From NCBI GenBank assembly GCA_016714535.1, contig JADKDR010000012.1, positions 1-64,000 on the forward strand: a stretch of DNA of 64,000 nucleotides, read 5' to 3'. The notes under the pieces were generated by a model. That model was not told where the DNA came from, made no database searches, and worked only from the letters and a program-made list of their open reading frames with translations. This document shows positions 27,325-37,224 of this stretch, one piece after another. This stretch comes from Bacteroidota bacterium (GTDB lineage: Bacteria; Bacteroidota; Bacteroidia; AKYH767-A; OLB10). The position numbers were made by a program, and so were the translations under genes. Positions within the stretch are counted from its first letter, which is position 1. Each line of letters begins with the position of its first letter.

Positions 27325-29634
27325 CTAATCTATCACCCTTCTATTAAACAAGATATACCCAACATGAAACATGAATGTAGTGGGCTTTGGTTCGTTGGCA
27401 TAATAATTAAAACCTATACTGATTGGGCATAAAGGCGTATTGTAAACAAGGTAGGCGGCACCAATCAAATAGCGCTTATTAAAGGGAATACCATAGGTGG
27501 CTTTTAAATCATTGGCTCCACGCAATATTTCCTGAAAGGGCTGAAAAATATATCCCTCAATACGAAAATCAAAACTGCGATTGATGCTAAATACATTTTT
27601 AATTCCCAATCCAACGTAATTGTGTGCTCTGAATTTATTAAGGAAGATGGTTTTACTTTCTTGAGTAGGTTCAAACACCGGTGCAGATAAAATACTTGCC
27701 GTATAATTTGCAAAAAACTGTTGGCTACTTAGCATCAATTCGCTATAAATGCCAAGGCTGTAATAGCGCTGTTGAAAAAAATAATTATCCCATACCACAC
27801 GCGCACGCACCCACGAGTTAAACTGTGACGAGGTATCGCGCACTATGGCTGACGTGCCAAGTACCGTTAACTCACGGCCCTGTACCTGCTTTATCGAAAA
27901 AATGAAATTGCTGCCACGGTTAGCATACATTTTACGATTGAGCTGATTGCGCTCAAATTGAACACCATAAATGGTGCCTACAAAAGTTGTTTGGTCTGCG
28001 GTATCAGCTGTGCTAAACTGTTGCGACTGAAAATATTTATTATCGATTGAAAAAAATGCAGCATTACCAATAACCTTTACCCTGTTGCGAATAGGAATAG
28101 AGAAATCAACACCTGTTTTTTGTTCATCTGTTATCAGATAGCTTGGCTTTACATCTTCAAAGAAAGAACTGCTGCTCCTGAAATAATCCCACCTGCCAAT
28201 AGAGTAATAAGGCTCTATATAAAAATTATACCGCCCCGGATTGGCAACTCGCAGCGATGCATAGGCAGCATTATACAGTTTACCAAAATATACGTTTCCA
28301 TTTATGGAGAGAGCCTGTCTTCCTAAAAAATTATATTGAACACCAACAAAACCTTCGTTTACCGGACGTGATGAAAAGTTTCCGCCAAAATCTACTATCA
28401 AGTCTTTTTCTCTGCGAACTTGTAACTGCAATGTATAGGTGCTATCATCAAGATTCCTTTTTAAAAAGGGAAAAACATATTTTATATTTTGATCTTGTGC
28501 GAGCCTAAAAAAACCAACCTTAATTTTATCTAAACTTACAGGGCCCTTTGATGGCTTAACAACCGATTTGATATAAAACGCCTGATCGACATTTACACCT
28601 GAAGTTTTAACTTCGGTTATAATAAAAGGTTTGAGCGCCTTATGAAATTGAGAGCGATTCAGTTTTCGCTCGTCAGGCACCAGACATCGGGGAATACGAG
28701 CTGCAATGCTGTCAATCATGCGTAAGGTTTGCACATAGCCAGAATCAATAGCTGCCTTTACTTTTGTAAAATCAAAAACATCCATAAACTGCACATTGCT
28801 CTGAACTAAAAAATCCTGCTTGCGTTGCACATTATAGTAGGTGGTTTGAGTGAGCATGGTTCGCGTTTGCGAAATGATATTATCCTCAAAAGGAATTTCG
28901 ATGGGGCCTGCAGCGCTGCTTCCAATAACTACATCAGGCATGAACTCGTTAAGCATTACATCAACCGGAAAATTATTATACATTCCTCCATCAAACATTA
29001 TTTTACCATCCGCATTCACACTTGAAAAATAAAATGGAAATGCCATAGATGCACGCACAGCAAGACCAAGGTCGCCATCTTTAAACACAACCTGCGATTT
29101 CGATTTTATATCGCTCGCCACACATCTGAATGGCACAAAGAGGCTATCAAAATTATAACCGGCCGCAGCTATTGGCTTGGCATAATACTGTATTAAACCA
29201 AAATCAACTGCTGCTGAGTTGACTATGCTTGATGGTACGCGTGCCCGTAATACGGAATCGATTCCAATTTTTAACGTAATCCACGATGCATTGGGATTTT
29301 GTTTCAAAAAAGTATAAACCATTTCCTCAGGAAAAATACCTTCGCCAGCATTGGCAAATTCTTCACTGGTAACAATAGCTTCTATTTCGTACCCACTATA
29401 GCCACAGGCATAAAGGCTTCCTACCAAGGCCCCGCCCGATGTCCCTGTAATGTAGTCGATGGGAATATTATTTTCCTCCAGCGCTTTTATCACCCCAATA
29501 TGTGCGAAAGCACGTACGCCTCCTCCGCTAAGCACCAAGCCAACCTTTTGCGCATTTGCCTGATTATCATCTACCATAAACAAAGCAACAATTGCAAGGC
29601 AAACTTTGTAACTGAGGGTATATACTTTGTTCAT
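27325..29634 (-). CDS. Patatin-like phospholipase fused to BamA-type outer-membrane barrel
   Basis: The protein has 769 residues. A signal peptide (VCLAIVALFMVDDNQANA) precedes the patatin domain: oxyanion loop LSGGGVRAFAHIG (35-47), nucleophile GTSGG with Ser66, and the Asp in MFDGGMYNNFPVD. A POTRA-like segment follows around residues 330-400. The C-terminal half is a surface-antigen/BamA-type barrel (GGNFSSRPVNEGFVGVQYNF, ending HVGYILFNRR). This is the PlpD-like arrangement, type V-d secretion, in which a barrel carries its own patatin passenger; in Bacteroidota the enzyme may instead stay attached. Catalytic residues are intact, so lipase activity is likely. Confidence 0.92.
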   Translation of the reverse strand: MNKVYTLSYKVCLAIVALFMVDDNQANAQKVGLVLSGGGVRAFAHIGVIKALEENNIPIDYITGTSGGALVGSLYACGYSGYEIEAIVTSEEFANAGEGIFPEEMVYTFLKQNPNASWITLKIGIDSVLRARVPSSIVNSAAVDFGLIQYYAKPIAAAGYNFDSLFVPFRCVASDIKSKSQVVFKDGDLGLAVRASMAFPFYFSSVNADGKIMFDGGMYNNFPVDVMLNEFMPDVVIGSSAAGPIEIPFEDNIISQTRTMLTQTTYYNVQRKQDFLVQSNVQFMDVFDFTKVKAAIDSGYVQTLRMIDSIAARIPRCLVPDERKLNRSQFHKALKPFIITEVKTSGVNVDQAFYIKSVVKPSKGPVSLDKIKVGFFRLAQDQNIKYVFPFLKRNLDDSTYTLQLQVRREKDLIVDFGGNFSSRPVNEGFVGVQYNFLGRQALSINGNVYFGKLYNAAYASLRVANPGRYNFYIEPYYSIGRWDYFRSSSSFFEDVKPSYLITDEQKTGVDFSIPIRNRVKVIGNAAFFSIDNKYFQSQQFSTADTADQTTFVGTIYGVQFERNQLNRKMYANRGSNFIFSIKQVQGRELTVLGTSAIVRDTSSQFNSWVRARVVWDNYFFQQRYYSLGIYSELMLSSQQFFANYTASILSAPVFEPTQESKTIFLNKFRAHNYVGLGIKNVFSINRSFDFRIEGYIFQPFQEILRGANDLKATYGIPFNKRYLIGAAYLVYNTPLCPISIGFNYYANEPKPTTFMFHVGYILFNRRVID

Positions 29635-29659
29635 GAGGCTTTTATGATACTAAGGTCAG

Positions 29660-29667
29660 CAAATATA
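29660..29667 (-). promoter_or_regulatory. Candidate -7 element for the patatin gene
   Basis: TATATTTG on the minus strand, 25 bp before the ATG. No clear -33 TTG is present. Confidence 0.35.
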
Positions 29668-29879
29668 AGCTTAGAATGTATTTAAAATATATTGCTTAAC
29701 AGAATAAACCACCTAACGTCATATGCCAGCACTTATTGAACATAAATCTAAATAAATTAAGGAAAAGGCGATTATCAATTTGGACTTTTAAAAACAGAAT
29801 GCAAAAAAATTTGAAATGGCTAAAGCAATTTTTCACAGGTAACTCTTTTCCTGTAAATTTTTGAACTAGCTGATACCAT

Positions 29880-30512
29880 TTATACCCCTTCAAAATCAAA
29901 AGTCAAAGGTTCATTCTGTATGATATAGTCTTCATTTAAAATGCAGGCATTTATATACGTAACACCCTCTAGTATTCGAATACCATAACTCTCGTGTATG
30001 TGGCCAAAAATGTGGAACTTTGGTTTAATTTTCTCAACTGTTGTTTTCAGATTTTCGCAGCCAACATCAATACCCATTGCAAGGCGATCAAGCATTCCGG
30101 CTGGAGGTCCGTGGGTTATTAGTATATCCGTATCAGGTGGTATTAAATTCCAGTGCCGTTGTATATCTTCTCCACGTTGCCTGTTAAAAGCCCAATCGTG
30201 AAACCATGGTTGAATAGGTGATCCATGAATTTTAATTCCTTCTATAGTTACTGATTGGTCAAAAAGATAAATCAGATTTTGTGGAAGTAGATCTTCTATA
30301 ACTTCGGGATTTTGCTCAAACAAAAAATCGTGATTACCGGCAATAAATATTTTGTATTTGAAATCTAGCTCCGTATACCATTTTAAAAAATCAATCACTT
30401 CTGACCTGTACCCTCTTTTGGTAAGGTCTCCTGCATGTATAATGGCATCCCCCTGAGGCAATACAAGCTTTTCATGCTGACCATGGGTATCACTTATTAC
30501 AACAAATTTCAT
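29880..30512 (-). CDS. Metallophosphoesterase (calcineurin-like), MPPED-type
   Basis: The protein has 210 residues. The five metal-binding motifs are all visible: ISDTHGQHEKL, AIIHAGDLTKRG, IAGNHDFLF, DILITHGPPAGML and HIFGHIHESYG. Cytosolic proteins of this kind (MPPED1/2-like) hydrolyse phosphodiesters; the natural substrate is unknown. No signal peptide is present. The short frames downstream at 29696-29899 do not look real. Confidence 0.9.
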   Translation of the reverse strand: MKFVVISDTHGQHEKLVLPQGDAIIHAGDLTKRGYRSEVIDFLKWYTELDFKYKIFIAGNHDFLFEQNPEVIEDLLPQNLIYLFDQSVTIEGIKIHGSPIQPWFHDWAFNRQRGEDIQRHWNLIPPDTDILITHGPPAGMLDRLAMGIDVGCENLKTTVEKIKPKFHIFGHIHESYGIRILEGVTYINACILNEDYIIQNEPLTFDFEGV

Positions 30513-30601
30513 AGGTTATTAAGCGGGTTTCGGTAAAAGTATAAACAATATTTTATCCTAAAAATAAATTATGCTTTTCTTTGTCCGAAAATATTAATTC
30601 A

Positions 30602-31843
30602 ATGGCAATATTAAAACCATTCAGGGCTGTGCGCCCACGTCCTGAATTTGCAGCAAATGTGGCTTCGCGACCTTATGATGTGTTAAATGAGATGGAAGCA
30701 AAAACCGAAGCTGGTGACAATGCACTTTCGTTCTACCATGTAATTAAACCCGAAATAGATTGCCCCGATGATATGGATCACTATGCGCCTGAAGTGTATG
30801 CGAAAGGCAAAGAAAATTTTGATCGAATGTTGAACGAGGGAGTCTTTCTTCAGGAAGAAAAACCATGTATTTATATCTACCGCCAAACGATGATGGGACG
30901 CGAACAATATGGCATAGTTGGATTAGCCAGCATCGAAGATTATTTTAATGACATTGTTAAGAAACATGAGCTAACCCGACCCGAAAAAGAGGAAGACAGA
31001 AAGAATCATGTGCGCGTGGGCCAAATGCATTCAGAACCGGTTTTTTACGCCATCAGGCAAGTAGCAGCACTTGATCATATGGTGAAGCGCGCTACAGAAA
31101 AAAATCCTGTGTATGATTTTATTGCTGATGATGCCATTGGCCATACCGTGTGGGTGGTAGATGATGATTTACTCATATCTGATATTGTTGAAGCTTTTGC
31201 CGCCATTCCATATACCTACGTAGCCGATGGGCATCACCGCACTGCTGCTGCTGCTTTGGTGGGGCGTGAGCTTGCCAAGGCAAACTCAACTCATACAGGA
31301 AACGAGGCTTATAATTTTTTCCTGGCTGTGCATTTCCCCGACAATCAATTAAGTATAATTGATTACAACCGAGTGGTTAAGGATTTGAATAGTCTAACTA
31401 CCGCACAATTTTTAGAGAAGCTTAATCATGGTTTTAATGTTGAAAACATGGGTAATGAAATTTATAAACCACAAAAATTGCATGAGTTAAGCTTATACTG
31501 CGAAGGTATATGGTATAGGTTGACAGCGCGGTTGGGCACTTATAATGATAGCGACCCTATTGGTGTTCTCGATGTTACGATATTATCTGAGCAAGTATTG
31601 TCACCATTGCTTGGCATTCATGATTTACGTACGGATAAGCGTATTGATTTTGTTGGAGGAATCAGAGGTCTTGGTGAATTAAAAAAACGTGTGGATAGTG
31701 GAGAAATGAAAGCCGCTTTTGCCTTATATCCTGTAAGCATGAAACAGTTGATGGACATTGCAGATTCAGGAAAAATAATGCCTCCCAAAACCACGTGGTT
31801 TGAACCAAAACTGCGAAGTGGCTTACTGATACATAAGTTTTGA
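30602..31843 (+). CDS. DUF1015 family protein
   Basis: The protein has 413 residues, starting MAILKPFRAVRPRPEFA at ATG 30602. The open frame extends 7 codons upstream to a TTG, but the family starts here. Conserved blocks include ASRPYDVLNEMEA, FDRMLNEGVFLQEEKPCIYI, KKHELTRPEKEEDR, YVADGHHRTAAAAL and DYNRVVKDL. The family is conserved in many bacteria and often lies near serine-biosynthesis genes, but no function is established. No such neighbours are present here. It is divergent from the metallophosphoesterase gene with 89 bp between them. Confidence 0.88.
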   Translation: MAILKPFRAVRPRPEFAANVASRPYDVLNEMEAKTEAGDNALSFYHVIKPEIDCPDDMDHYAPEVYAKGKENFDRMLNEGVFLQEEKPCIYIYRQTMMGREQYGIVGLASIEDYFNDIVKKHELTRPEKEEDRKNHVRVGQMHSEPVFYAIRQVAALDHMVKRATEKNPVYDFIADDAIGHTVWVVDDDLLISDIVEAFAAIPYTYVADGHHRTAAAALVGRELAKANSTHTGNEAYNFFLAVHFPDNQLSIIDYNRVVKDLNSLTTAQFLEKLNHGFNVENMGNEIYKPQKLHELSLYCEGIWYRLTARLGTYNDSDPIGVLDVTILSEQVLSPLLGIHDLRTDKRIDFVGGIRGLGELKKRVDSGEMKAAFALYPVSMKQLMDIADSGKIMPPKTTWFEPKLRSGLLIHKF

Positions 31844-31926
31844 AAAAAATAAAAGTGATTAATTAAAATCATCAGGCATCAATATGCTTAATAATTTTTG
31901 TTGATTAGATTTAACAACGGGTAGTG

Positions 31927-34476
31927 CTATTCGATTTTTGCTACGCGCTGCTTGAATACTTTGTTTGCAGTTTCAATGACAACCGTATACATTCCCGGAG
32001 CACATGAACGCAAATCTATTTCCGATGATTGATTTAGAAAAGGAGTATAACAAATTTTACCTTCTGCACTTAATACTTTTACTATCATATTAGTCTGGTG
32101 TAAAGCAGTTGATTTAATGAAAACAAAATCATGCGTAATAGCAGGATAAATTAAAAAACCGGAAGAAGTATTCTCATCTATAGCAGTACATGATGAAACA
32201 AAAATAGTTCCTGCTGCACTTGCATTGCATCCATTAATATCTGTATAGGTGTAGTTAATACTGTTAATGCCAAACTGCGCCTGTGCCGGGTCAAATACAT
32301 TGTTGTTAACCCCCGGGCCTGCATATACTCCGCCTTGAGGCAAACCACCAAACAGTGTAAAAGGAGAAGCATAATTACAAACAGTATCGTTTATACCACA
32401 GGTTACTAATGGTAACGATTGTAAATGAACCACCACCGGCATAATAGGCGAATAACATTGTGTAGCGGCATCGTAAGAAGCAACAAAGAAAGTGTCGTCA
32501 GTTGTAAGAAATGGCGTTATAAAACTTAAGCCGCTATCAACCGGATTATTCGTGTACGGAAAATTGAACCAGTATACCGGCATAGTGGATGTAACGGTAA
32601 GGGTATATGTCCCCTGCCCGCAAGCAACAAACGGCTGCACAACGGGGCTTAAAACTTGAGGAGTAATTTTGACAATTTTTCCAAAATAACCACACGCATA
32701 AAGCTCGCCCTTATGCAAGGTTAAGGTGGTTAATTCATCACCAATATTAAAGTCGGTGTAAGTCCAGGTATCTCCACCATCAGCGGTGCGTAACAGGTTA
32801 GCATTGCTTAAATCGCTTTGCAAGTAATAGCCAACCTGCTCATCCATAAAAGCAAATTGCTCTACCGGAGCACCCCATCCATCATAAATTTCTGTCCAGG
32901 TTTGTCCGGCATCATACGTCCGATATATATATTCGCCATCGTTACCACATAGCCCATACATACCATTAAAAAAATGCAAGCCGGTAATTCGCGCATTATT
33001 ATTAGTAAACGTTTGAACCCATGTTTGCCCTCCATCAATTGATCGAAGTACCCTTCCTGAATCAGCTGCTACATACATTGTATCAGCATTGACCATAAAA
33101 ATTTTAGTCAACAAATGGTTCACACCACTGCTAACTATATTCCAGGTGTCTCCGCCATTTGTACTTCTGCGTATCAAACCAGCAGCACCACATAGCAGGC
33201 CAAGTTGATTATTAATAAATTGAATATCGTATTGATATAAACTGTTTTGTCCGTTTTTAGATGACCAGGTATTTCCTGAATTAGTAGTTTTAATAACCGT
33301 ACCCAGATCGCCAATGGCTATCCCGGTAGAGTCATTAATAAAGTGCATGGCTTTAATTTGCTTTGAAGTGCCGGTGGTAAGCGTAGTCCAGGTAGCTCCC
33401 AAATCGGTTGACTTATTAATAAAGCCGGTTGAAGAGCAAACGTAAATCGTACTATCTCCTACAAACTGCATATCGTATAAGTAATTATAAAAGCCACTGC
33501 TAATGCTATTCCACGTTGCTCCTCCATCGGTAGTCTTCATAAACTTGCCTGCTGAAGCAGCAAGGTATCCAATATCTTTATTTCCTGGCGAGAAGGCCAG
33601 TTGAACACCATTATACACCGTTGCCACTATTTGCGAAGTCCATGTTGCCCCACCATCCACTGTTTTCGACACCTGTACATCGAAACTTGAACTTGCAACA
33701 TAGCCCGTATCTTTACTAGTAAAATACACATCGCGCCTAAACCATGGGAGCGCGTGAGCGATTGTTGTCCATGTATTACCACCATCATTAGTTTTATAAG
33801 CATCTGTATTGGCACTAGTTGTAATAAAACCATTAAGGCTATCTGCAAAATGCATGGCTGTTATAGTTGGGTTTCCAGGAAGATTTTGTTTAGTCCAGGT
33901 ATCGCCACCATCGTTAGTTATGCTAACTTGTGAATTAGCAATCATTGCAATTCCCCTGTTAGAAGTTATAAATTGTAAGCTGTAAATATATCCTGTACCA
34001 CCACTTGCTTTGCCCGACCATGTTGCTCCACCATCTGTAGTTTTATAAATGGTACCGCCCGGCCACCCGGCAGTAAAACCGGTATTTGCATCTATAAAAC
34101 ATACTTGATACAAAGCCTGTTGCGGGCCGGGTGTAACAAATACTTCAAACCAGGTTTGCCCGGCATCTTGTGTTTTGTATACACGTCCATAACTTGCCCC
34201 AAAACCACATGCAAAGCCAACATTACCTGTAACAAAATTAATGTGGTACAAATCAAAATACTTGATTCGATTATTAAACCAGGTCTGCCCACCATCGTAT
34301 GTTCGCAAGAAGGTACCACCTTCTCCTACACAATATACTGTATCGTCACTTACTACTTGCAAGCCCACTATATGGTTTCCTTGCGGCAATGGGTTTATCC
34401 AATTTATATCCATGCATTGTGATAGTGCAACCGTAGTGTTAAACAATAAAATTATCAGAACAAAAAATTTTCTCAT
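31927..34476 (-). CDS. Secreted YCF48/BNR-repeat protein with T9SS sorting domain
   Basis: The protein has 849 residues. A signal peptide (MRKFFVLIILLFNTTVALSQ) is followed by a YCF48-like propeller region. I count 13 Asp-box-type motifs of the form T-DGG-TW (for example TYDGGQTW, TTDGGATW, TNDGGNTW, TADGGDTW) spread over about residues 60-590, enough for two propellers. A PKD/gliding-type segment (DTVCNYASPFTLFGG, then NGCNASAAGTIFVS) follows. The end is a T9SS sorting domain (SGFLIYPAITHDFVFI, ending NKVFKQRVAKIE). It is probably displayed at the surface through type IX secretion; the ligand is unknown. Confidence 0.88.
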   Translation of the reverse strand: MRKFFVLIILLFNTTVALSQCMDINWINPLPQGNHIVGLQVVSDDTVYCVGEGGTFLRTYDGGQTWFNNRIKYFDLYHINFVTGNVGFACGFGASYGRVYKTQDAGQTWFEVFVTPGPQQALYQVCFIDANTGFTAGWPGGTIYKTTDGGATWSGKASGGTGYIYSLQFITSNRGIAMIANSQVSITNDGGDTWTKQNLPGNPTITAMHFADSLNGFITTSANTDAYKTNDGGNTWTTIAHALPWFRRDVYFTSKDTGYVASSSFDVQVSKTVDGGATWTSQIVATVYNGVQLAFSPGNKDIGYLAASAGKFMKTTDGGATWNSISSGFYNYLYDMQFVGDSTIYVCSSTGFINKSTDLGATWTTLTTGTSKQIKAMHFINDSTGIAIGDLGTVIKTTNSGNTWSSKNGQNSLYQYDIQFINNQLGLLCGAAGLIRRSTNGGDTWNIVSSGVNHLLTKIFMVNADTMYVAADSGRVLRSIDGGQTWVQTFTNNNARITGLHFFNGMYGLCGNDGEYIYRTYDAGQTWTEIYDGWGAPVEQFAFMDEQVGYYLQSDLSNANLLRTADGGDTWTYTDFNIGDELTTLTLHKGELYACGYFGKIVKITPQVLSPVVQPFVACGQGTYTLTVTSTMPVYWFNFPYTNNPVDSGLSFITPFLTTDDTFFVASYDAATQCYSPIMPVVVHLQSLPLVTCGINDTVCNYASPFTLFGGLPQGGVYAGPGVNNNVFDPAQAQFGINSINYTYTDINGCNASAAGTIFVSSCTAIDENTSSGFLIYPAITHDFVFIKSTALHQTNMIVKVLSAEGKICYTPFLNQSSEIDLRSCAPGMYTVVIETANKVFKQRVAKIE

Positions 34477-34493
34477 GTTGATTTATTATTCTA

Positions 34494-34501
34494 CAAAAGT
34501 A
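34494..34501 (-). promoter_or_regulatory. Candidate -7 element for the YCF48-repeat gene
   Basis: TACTTTTG on the minus strand, 17 bp before the ATG. TTG lies 14 bp further upstream, shorter than ideal. Confidence 0.35.
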
Positions 34502-34617
34502 AAATCATCTGCAAGCAATTAAAACTAATTAAATTGCATTAATAAAAATATTATCAACCTGGATAAATTAGAGGATACTTGTTTTTTCAGAATGGAAAAT
34601 GAGGGACTATAATAAGT

Positions 34618-35946
34618 CTACCTGCGTGGTTTCATATTCTGTGCCATTCCCTTCATGTTGCCAGTAGTAAAGGCTTTCATCATTTTCCTGGTTTCTTCAA
34701 ATTGCTTGAGCAATTTGTTTACTTCAGCAATATCGTTTCCACTACCACCTGCTATTCGTTTTCTACGGCTGCCACTTATTTGATCGGGGTTCTCGCGCTC
34801 GTAAGGGGTCATCGACTTAATGATGGCCTCAATTTTATCAAATGCTTTGTTATCAATTTCCACATCCTTCAAGGCCTTGCCCATTCCAGGAATCATGCCA
34901 ACCAAATCCTTCATGTTGCCCATTTTTTTAATCTGCTGCAATTGTTGAACAAAGTCGTTAAAGTTAAACTTGTCCTTAGCTATTTTCTTTTGCAACTCGG
35001 CTGCTTCCTTGGCATCAAACTGCTCTTGGGCACGTTCAACCAACGAAACAATATCGCCCATTCCCAAAATGCGGTCGGCCATACGCGAAGGATAAAACAC
35101 ATCGAGGGCTTCCATTTTTTCACCGGTACCCACAAACTTAATAGGCTTATCCACCACCGTTCGTATAGATAGGGCTGCACCTCCGCGGGTATCGCCATCC
35201 AATTTGGTCAACACCACTCCATCAAAATTAAGTATGTCGTTAAAAGCCTTGGCGGTATTCACAGCATCTTGCCCGGTCATTGCGTCTACAACAAATAATG
35301 TTTCGGTGGGCTTTATCGCTTGCTTAATGCGTGCAATTTCATCCATCATTTGGGTGTCAATTGCTAAACGACCTGCTGTATCAATTACAACTACGTTCTT
35401 GTTTAACTCCCTGGCTTTTGCAATACCTTCTAGGGCTATTTTAACCGGATCGTTTGTGTCTCGGTTACTATATACGTCTACACCAATTTGTTCGCCAAGT
35501 ACGGTAAGCTGGTCAATTGCAGCAGGGCGATATACATCACATGCCACAAGCAATGGCTGTTTCTGCTTCTTTGTTTTCAGATAATACGCCAGCTTGCCGC
35601 TCAAGGTAGTCTTACCCGAACCTTGCAATCCGCTCATCAGAATTATACATGGATTGGATTTCAAATCAATATCTGAATGCTCACCACCCATTAATTGCGC
35701 TAGCTCATCGTGTACAATTTTAACCATCAACTGAGAGGGAGAAACAGCAAGCATTACATTTTGCCCCATTGCCTTTTGCTTTACCCTATCTGTAAAATCT
35801 TTGGCAACTTTATAATTAACATCAGCATCGAGCAACGCTTTCCGAACTTCCTTTACGGTTTCGGCTATATTTATTTCTGAAATTTTTCCCTGACCCTTAA
35901 GTACTTTAAAGGCCCGGTCTAATTTATCGGAGCGATTCTCAAACAT
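34618..35946 (-). CDS. ffh: Signal recognition particle protein Ffh (SRP54)
   Basis: Ffh binds signal sequences on ribosomes together with SRP RNA and hands them to FtsY. It has 442 residues. The N-domain is followed by the GTPase: G1 GLQGSGKTTLSGKLA (106-120), ACDVYRPAAIDQL, G3 DTAGRL, G4 TKLDGDTRGG and FVGTGEKMEALDVFYP. The C-terminal M-domain is Met-rich (QIKKMGNMKDLVGMIPGMGK, then RRKRIAGGSGNDIAEVNKLL) and ends KGMAQNMKPRR. SRP RNA was not found in the window. Confidence 0.97.
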   Translation of the reverse strand: MFENRSDKLDRAFKVLKGQGKISEINIAETVKEVRKALLDADVNYKVAKDFTDRVKQKAMGQNVMLAVSPSQLMVKIVHDELAQLMGGEHSDIDLKSNPCIILMSGLQGSGKTTLSGKLAYYLKTKKQKQPLLVACDVYRPAAIDQLTVLGEQIGVDVYSNRDTNDPVKIALEGIAKARELNKNVVVIDTAGRLAIDTQMMDEIARIKQAIKPTETLFVVDAMTGQDAVNTAKAFNDILNFDGVVLTKLDGDTRGGAALSIRTVVDKPIKFVGTGEKMEALDVFYPSRMADRILGMGDIVSLVERAQEQFDAKEAAELQKKIAKDKFNFNDFVQQLQQIKKMGNMKDLVGMIPGMGKALKDVEIDNKAFDKIEAIIKSMTPYERENPDQISGSRRKRIAGGSGNDIAEVNKLLKQFEETRKMMKAFTTGNMKGMAQNMKPRR

Positions 35947-35984
35947 GGAATATTATCTATTTTAGAAAATGAATTAAAGAGGCG

Positions 35985-35992
35985 CAAAAATA
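35985..35992 (-). promoter_or_regulatory. ffh promoter -7 element
   Basis: TATTTTTG on the minus strand followed by CGCCTC, 38 bp before the ATG. It shares TTTGCGCCTC with the rpsF and tRNA-Asp promoters. No -33 TTG is visible. Confidence 0.5.
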
Positions 35993-36097
35993 TAAATTGA
36001 GCCCGACTTTCATGCATTTAAAGCCGGATTGAAAATTCTAATTTCAGACTGGCAAAATTCCCTTAGGAATTAGGTGACAACATTTACGCTTTATTAC

Positions 36098-36127
36098 TTG
36101 TTATTAGTAATTGAGGCTTTACTTTCG
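36098..36127 (+). promoter_or_regulatory. mrp promoter
   Basis: TTG (36098-36100), 19 bp, TACTTTCG (36120-36127; one mismatch). The box overlaps the first GTG of the open frame, so translation must begin further in. Confidence 0.6.
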
Positions 36128-36150
36128 TGCAAAATTTAAAAACAGCCAAC

Positions 36151-37224
36151 GTGATAAAAGAAGAAGAAGTATGGGATGCCCTAAGGCAGGTAGATGACCC
36201 TGATTTAAAAAAGGATTTGGTCACCCTTGGTATGGTGAAAGACCTTAAAATTGAAGGCAAGAAAGTTTCATTTACCGTAGTGCTTACTACTCCGGCATGT
36301 CCCATGAAAGACTTGATTCGAAATGCATGTATTAACGCAATTGTGCATTTGGTAGACAAAGAGGCCCTGGTTGATGTGCTAATGACGGCAAATACCACCG
36401 GAAAATCTGAATCGACCGAAGAAAGTTTAAAAGATGTAAAAAACATAATTGCCATTGCCAGCGGCAAGGGCGGAGTTGGAAAGAGCACCGTAGCCACTAA
36501 CCTGGCTATAGCTTTGGCACAAACAGGTGCTAAGGTTGGATTAATTGATGCCGATATATTTGGACCTAGCATACCAATTATGTTTGGTATGGAGCATGAG
36601 GTTCCGGCCGTGGTCGAAAAGAATGGCAAACAACTTATGGTGCCTGCCGAAAAATATGGAGTAAAATTATTATCCATTGGATTTATTGCCGACCCTAATC
36701 AGGCAGTAGTTTGGCGCGGCCCTATGGCATCGCGTGCATTAAAACAGCTAATTACAGATGCTGATTGGGGCGAATTGGATTATCTGCTGGTTGATTTGCC
36801 TCCAGGCACAAGTGATATCCATCTTACACTTGTTGGATCGGTGCCGCTAACCGGTGCTGTTATAGTAAGCACTCCGCAGCAAGTAGCGATCGCCGATGCA
36901 CGAAAAGCAATTGCCATGTTTCGTATTCCTTCTATTAACGTACCTATTATTGGCCTTGTGCAAAACATGGCCTATTTTACTCCGGCTGAATTGCCTGACA
37001 ATAAATATTACTTGTTTGGAAAAGACGGGGGAATCGCACTAGCCAAAGAATTATCTATTCCTTTTGCTGGCGAAATTCCAATTGTGCAAAGCATTTGCGA
37101 TGGCGGAGACAAAGGCACTCCTCTAATTTTGGATGACACACATCCTGCTTCGCTTGCATTTTATACCATTGCCGGAAATATTGCACAACAAATAGCTATA
37201 CGTAATGCACGTATACTTAATTAA
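36151..37224 (+). CDS. mrp: Mrp/NBP35-family Fe-S cluster carrier ATPase
   Basis: Mrp (ApbC) proteins carry and transfer Fe-S clusters. I choose GTG 36151 (MIKEEEVWDALRQVDDP) over GTG 36127, because the promoter -7 box covers the latter and the family begins near MIKEE. It has 357 residues. An N-terminal MIP18/DUF59 domain (KKDLVTLGMVKDLKIEGKKV, TTPACPMKDL) precedes the P-loop domain: deviant Walker A ASGKGGVGKSTVATNLA (about 103-119), LIDADIFGPSIPIMFG, LVDLPPGTSDIHLTL and GLVQNMAYF. The C-terminal CxxC of some Mrp proteins is absent, as seen in other Bacteroidota. The 65-residue gene follows by 74 bp. Confidence 0.92.
   Translation: MIKEEEVWDALRQVDDPDLKKDLVTLGMVKDLKIEGKKVSFTVVLTTPACPMKDLIRNACINAIVHLVDKEALVDVLMTANTTGKSESTEESLKDVKNIIAIASGKGGVGKSTVATNLAIALAQTGAKVGLIDADIFGPSIPIMFGMEHEVPAVVEKNGKQLMVPAEKYGVKLLSIGFIADPNQAVVWRGPMASRALKQLITDADWGELDYLLVDLPPGTSDIHLTLVGSVPLTGAVIVSTPQQVAIADARKAIAMFRIPSINVPIIGLVQNMAYFTPAELPDNKYYLFGKDGGIALAKELSIPFAGEIPIVQSICDGGDKGTPLILDDTHPASLAFYTIAGNIAQQIAIRNARILN

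Noticed and set aside
29696..29899. 67-codon open frame on the minus strand after the metallophosphoesterase
   Set aside because: It overlaps the end of that gene, is rich in Phe/Cys as random AT-rich DNA gives, and has no recognisable content.
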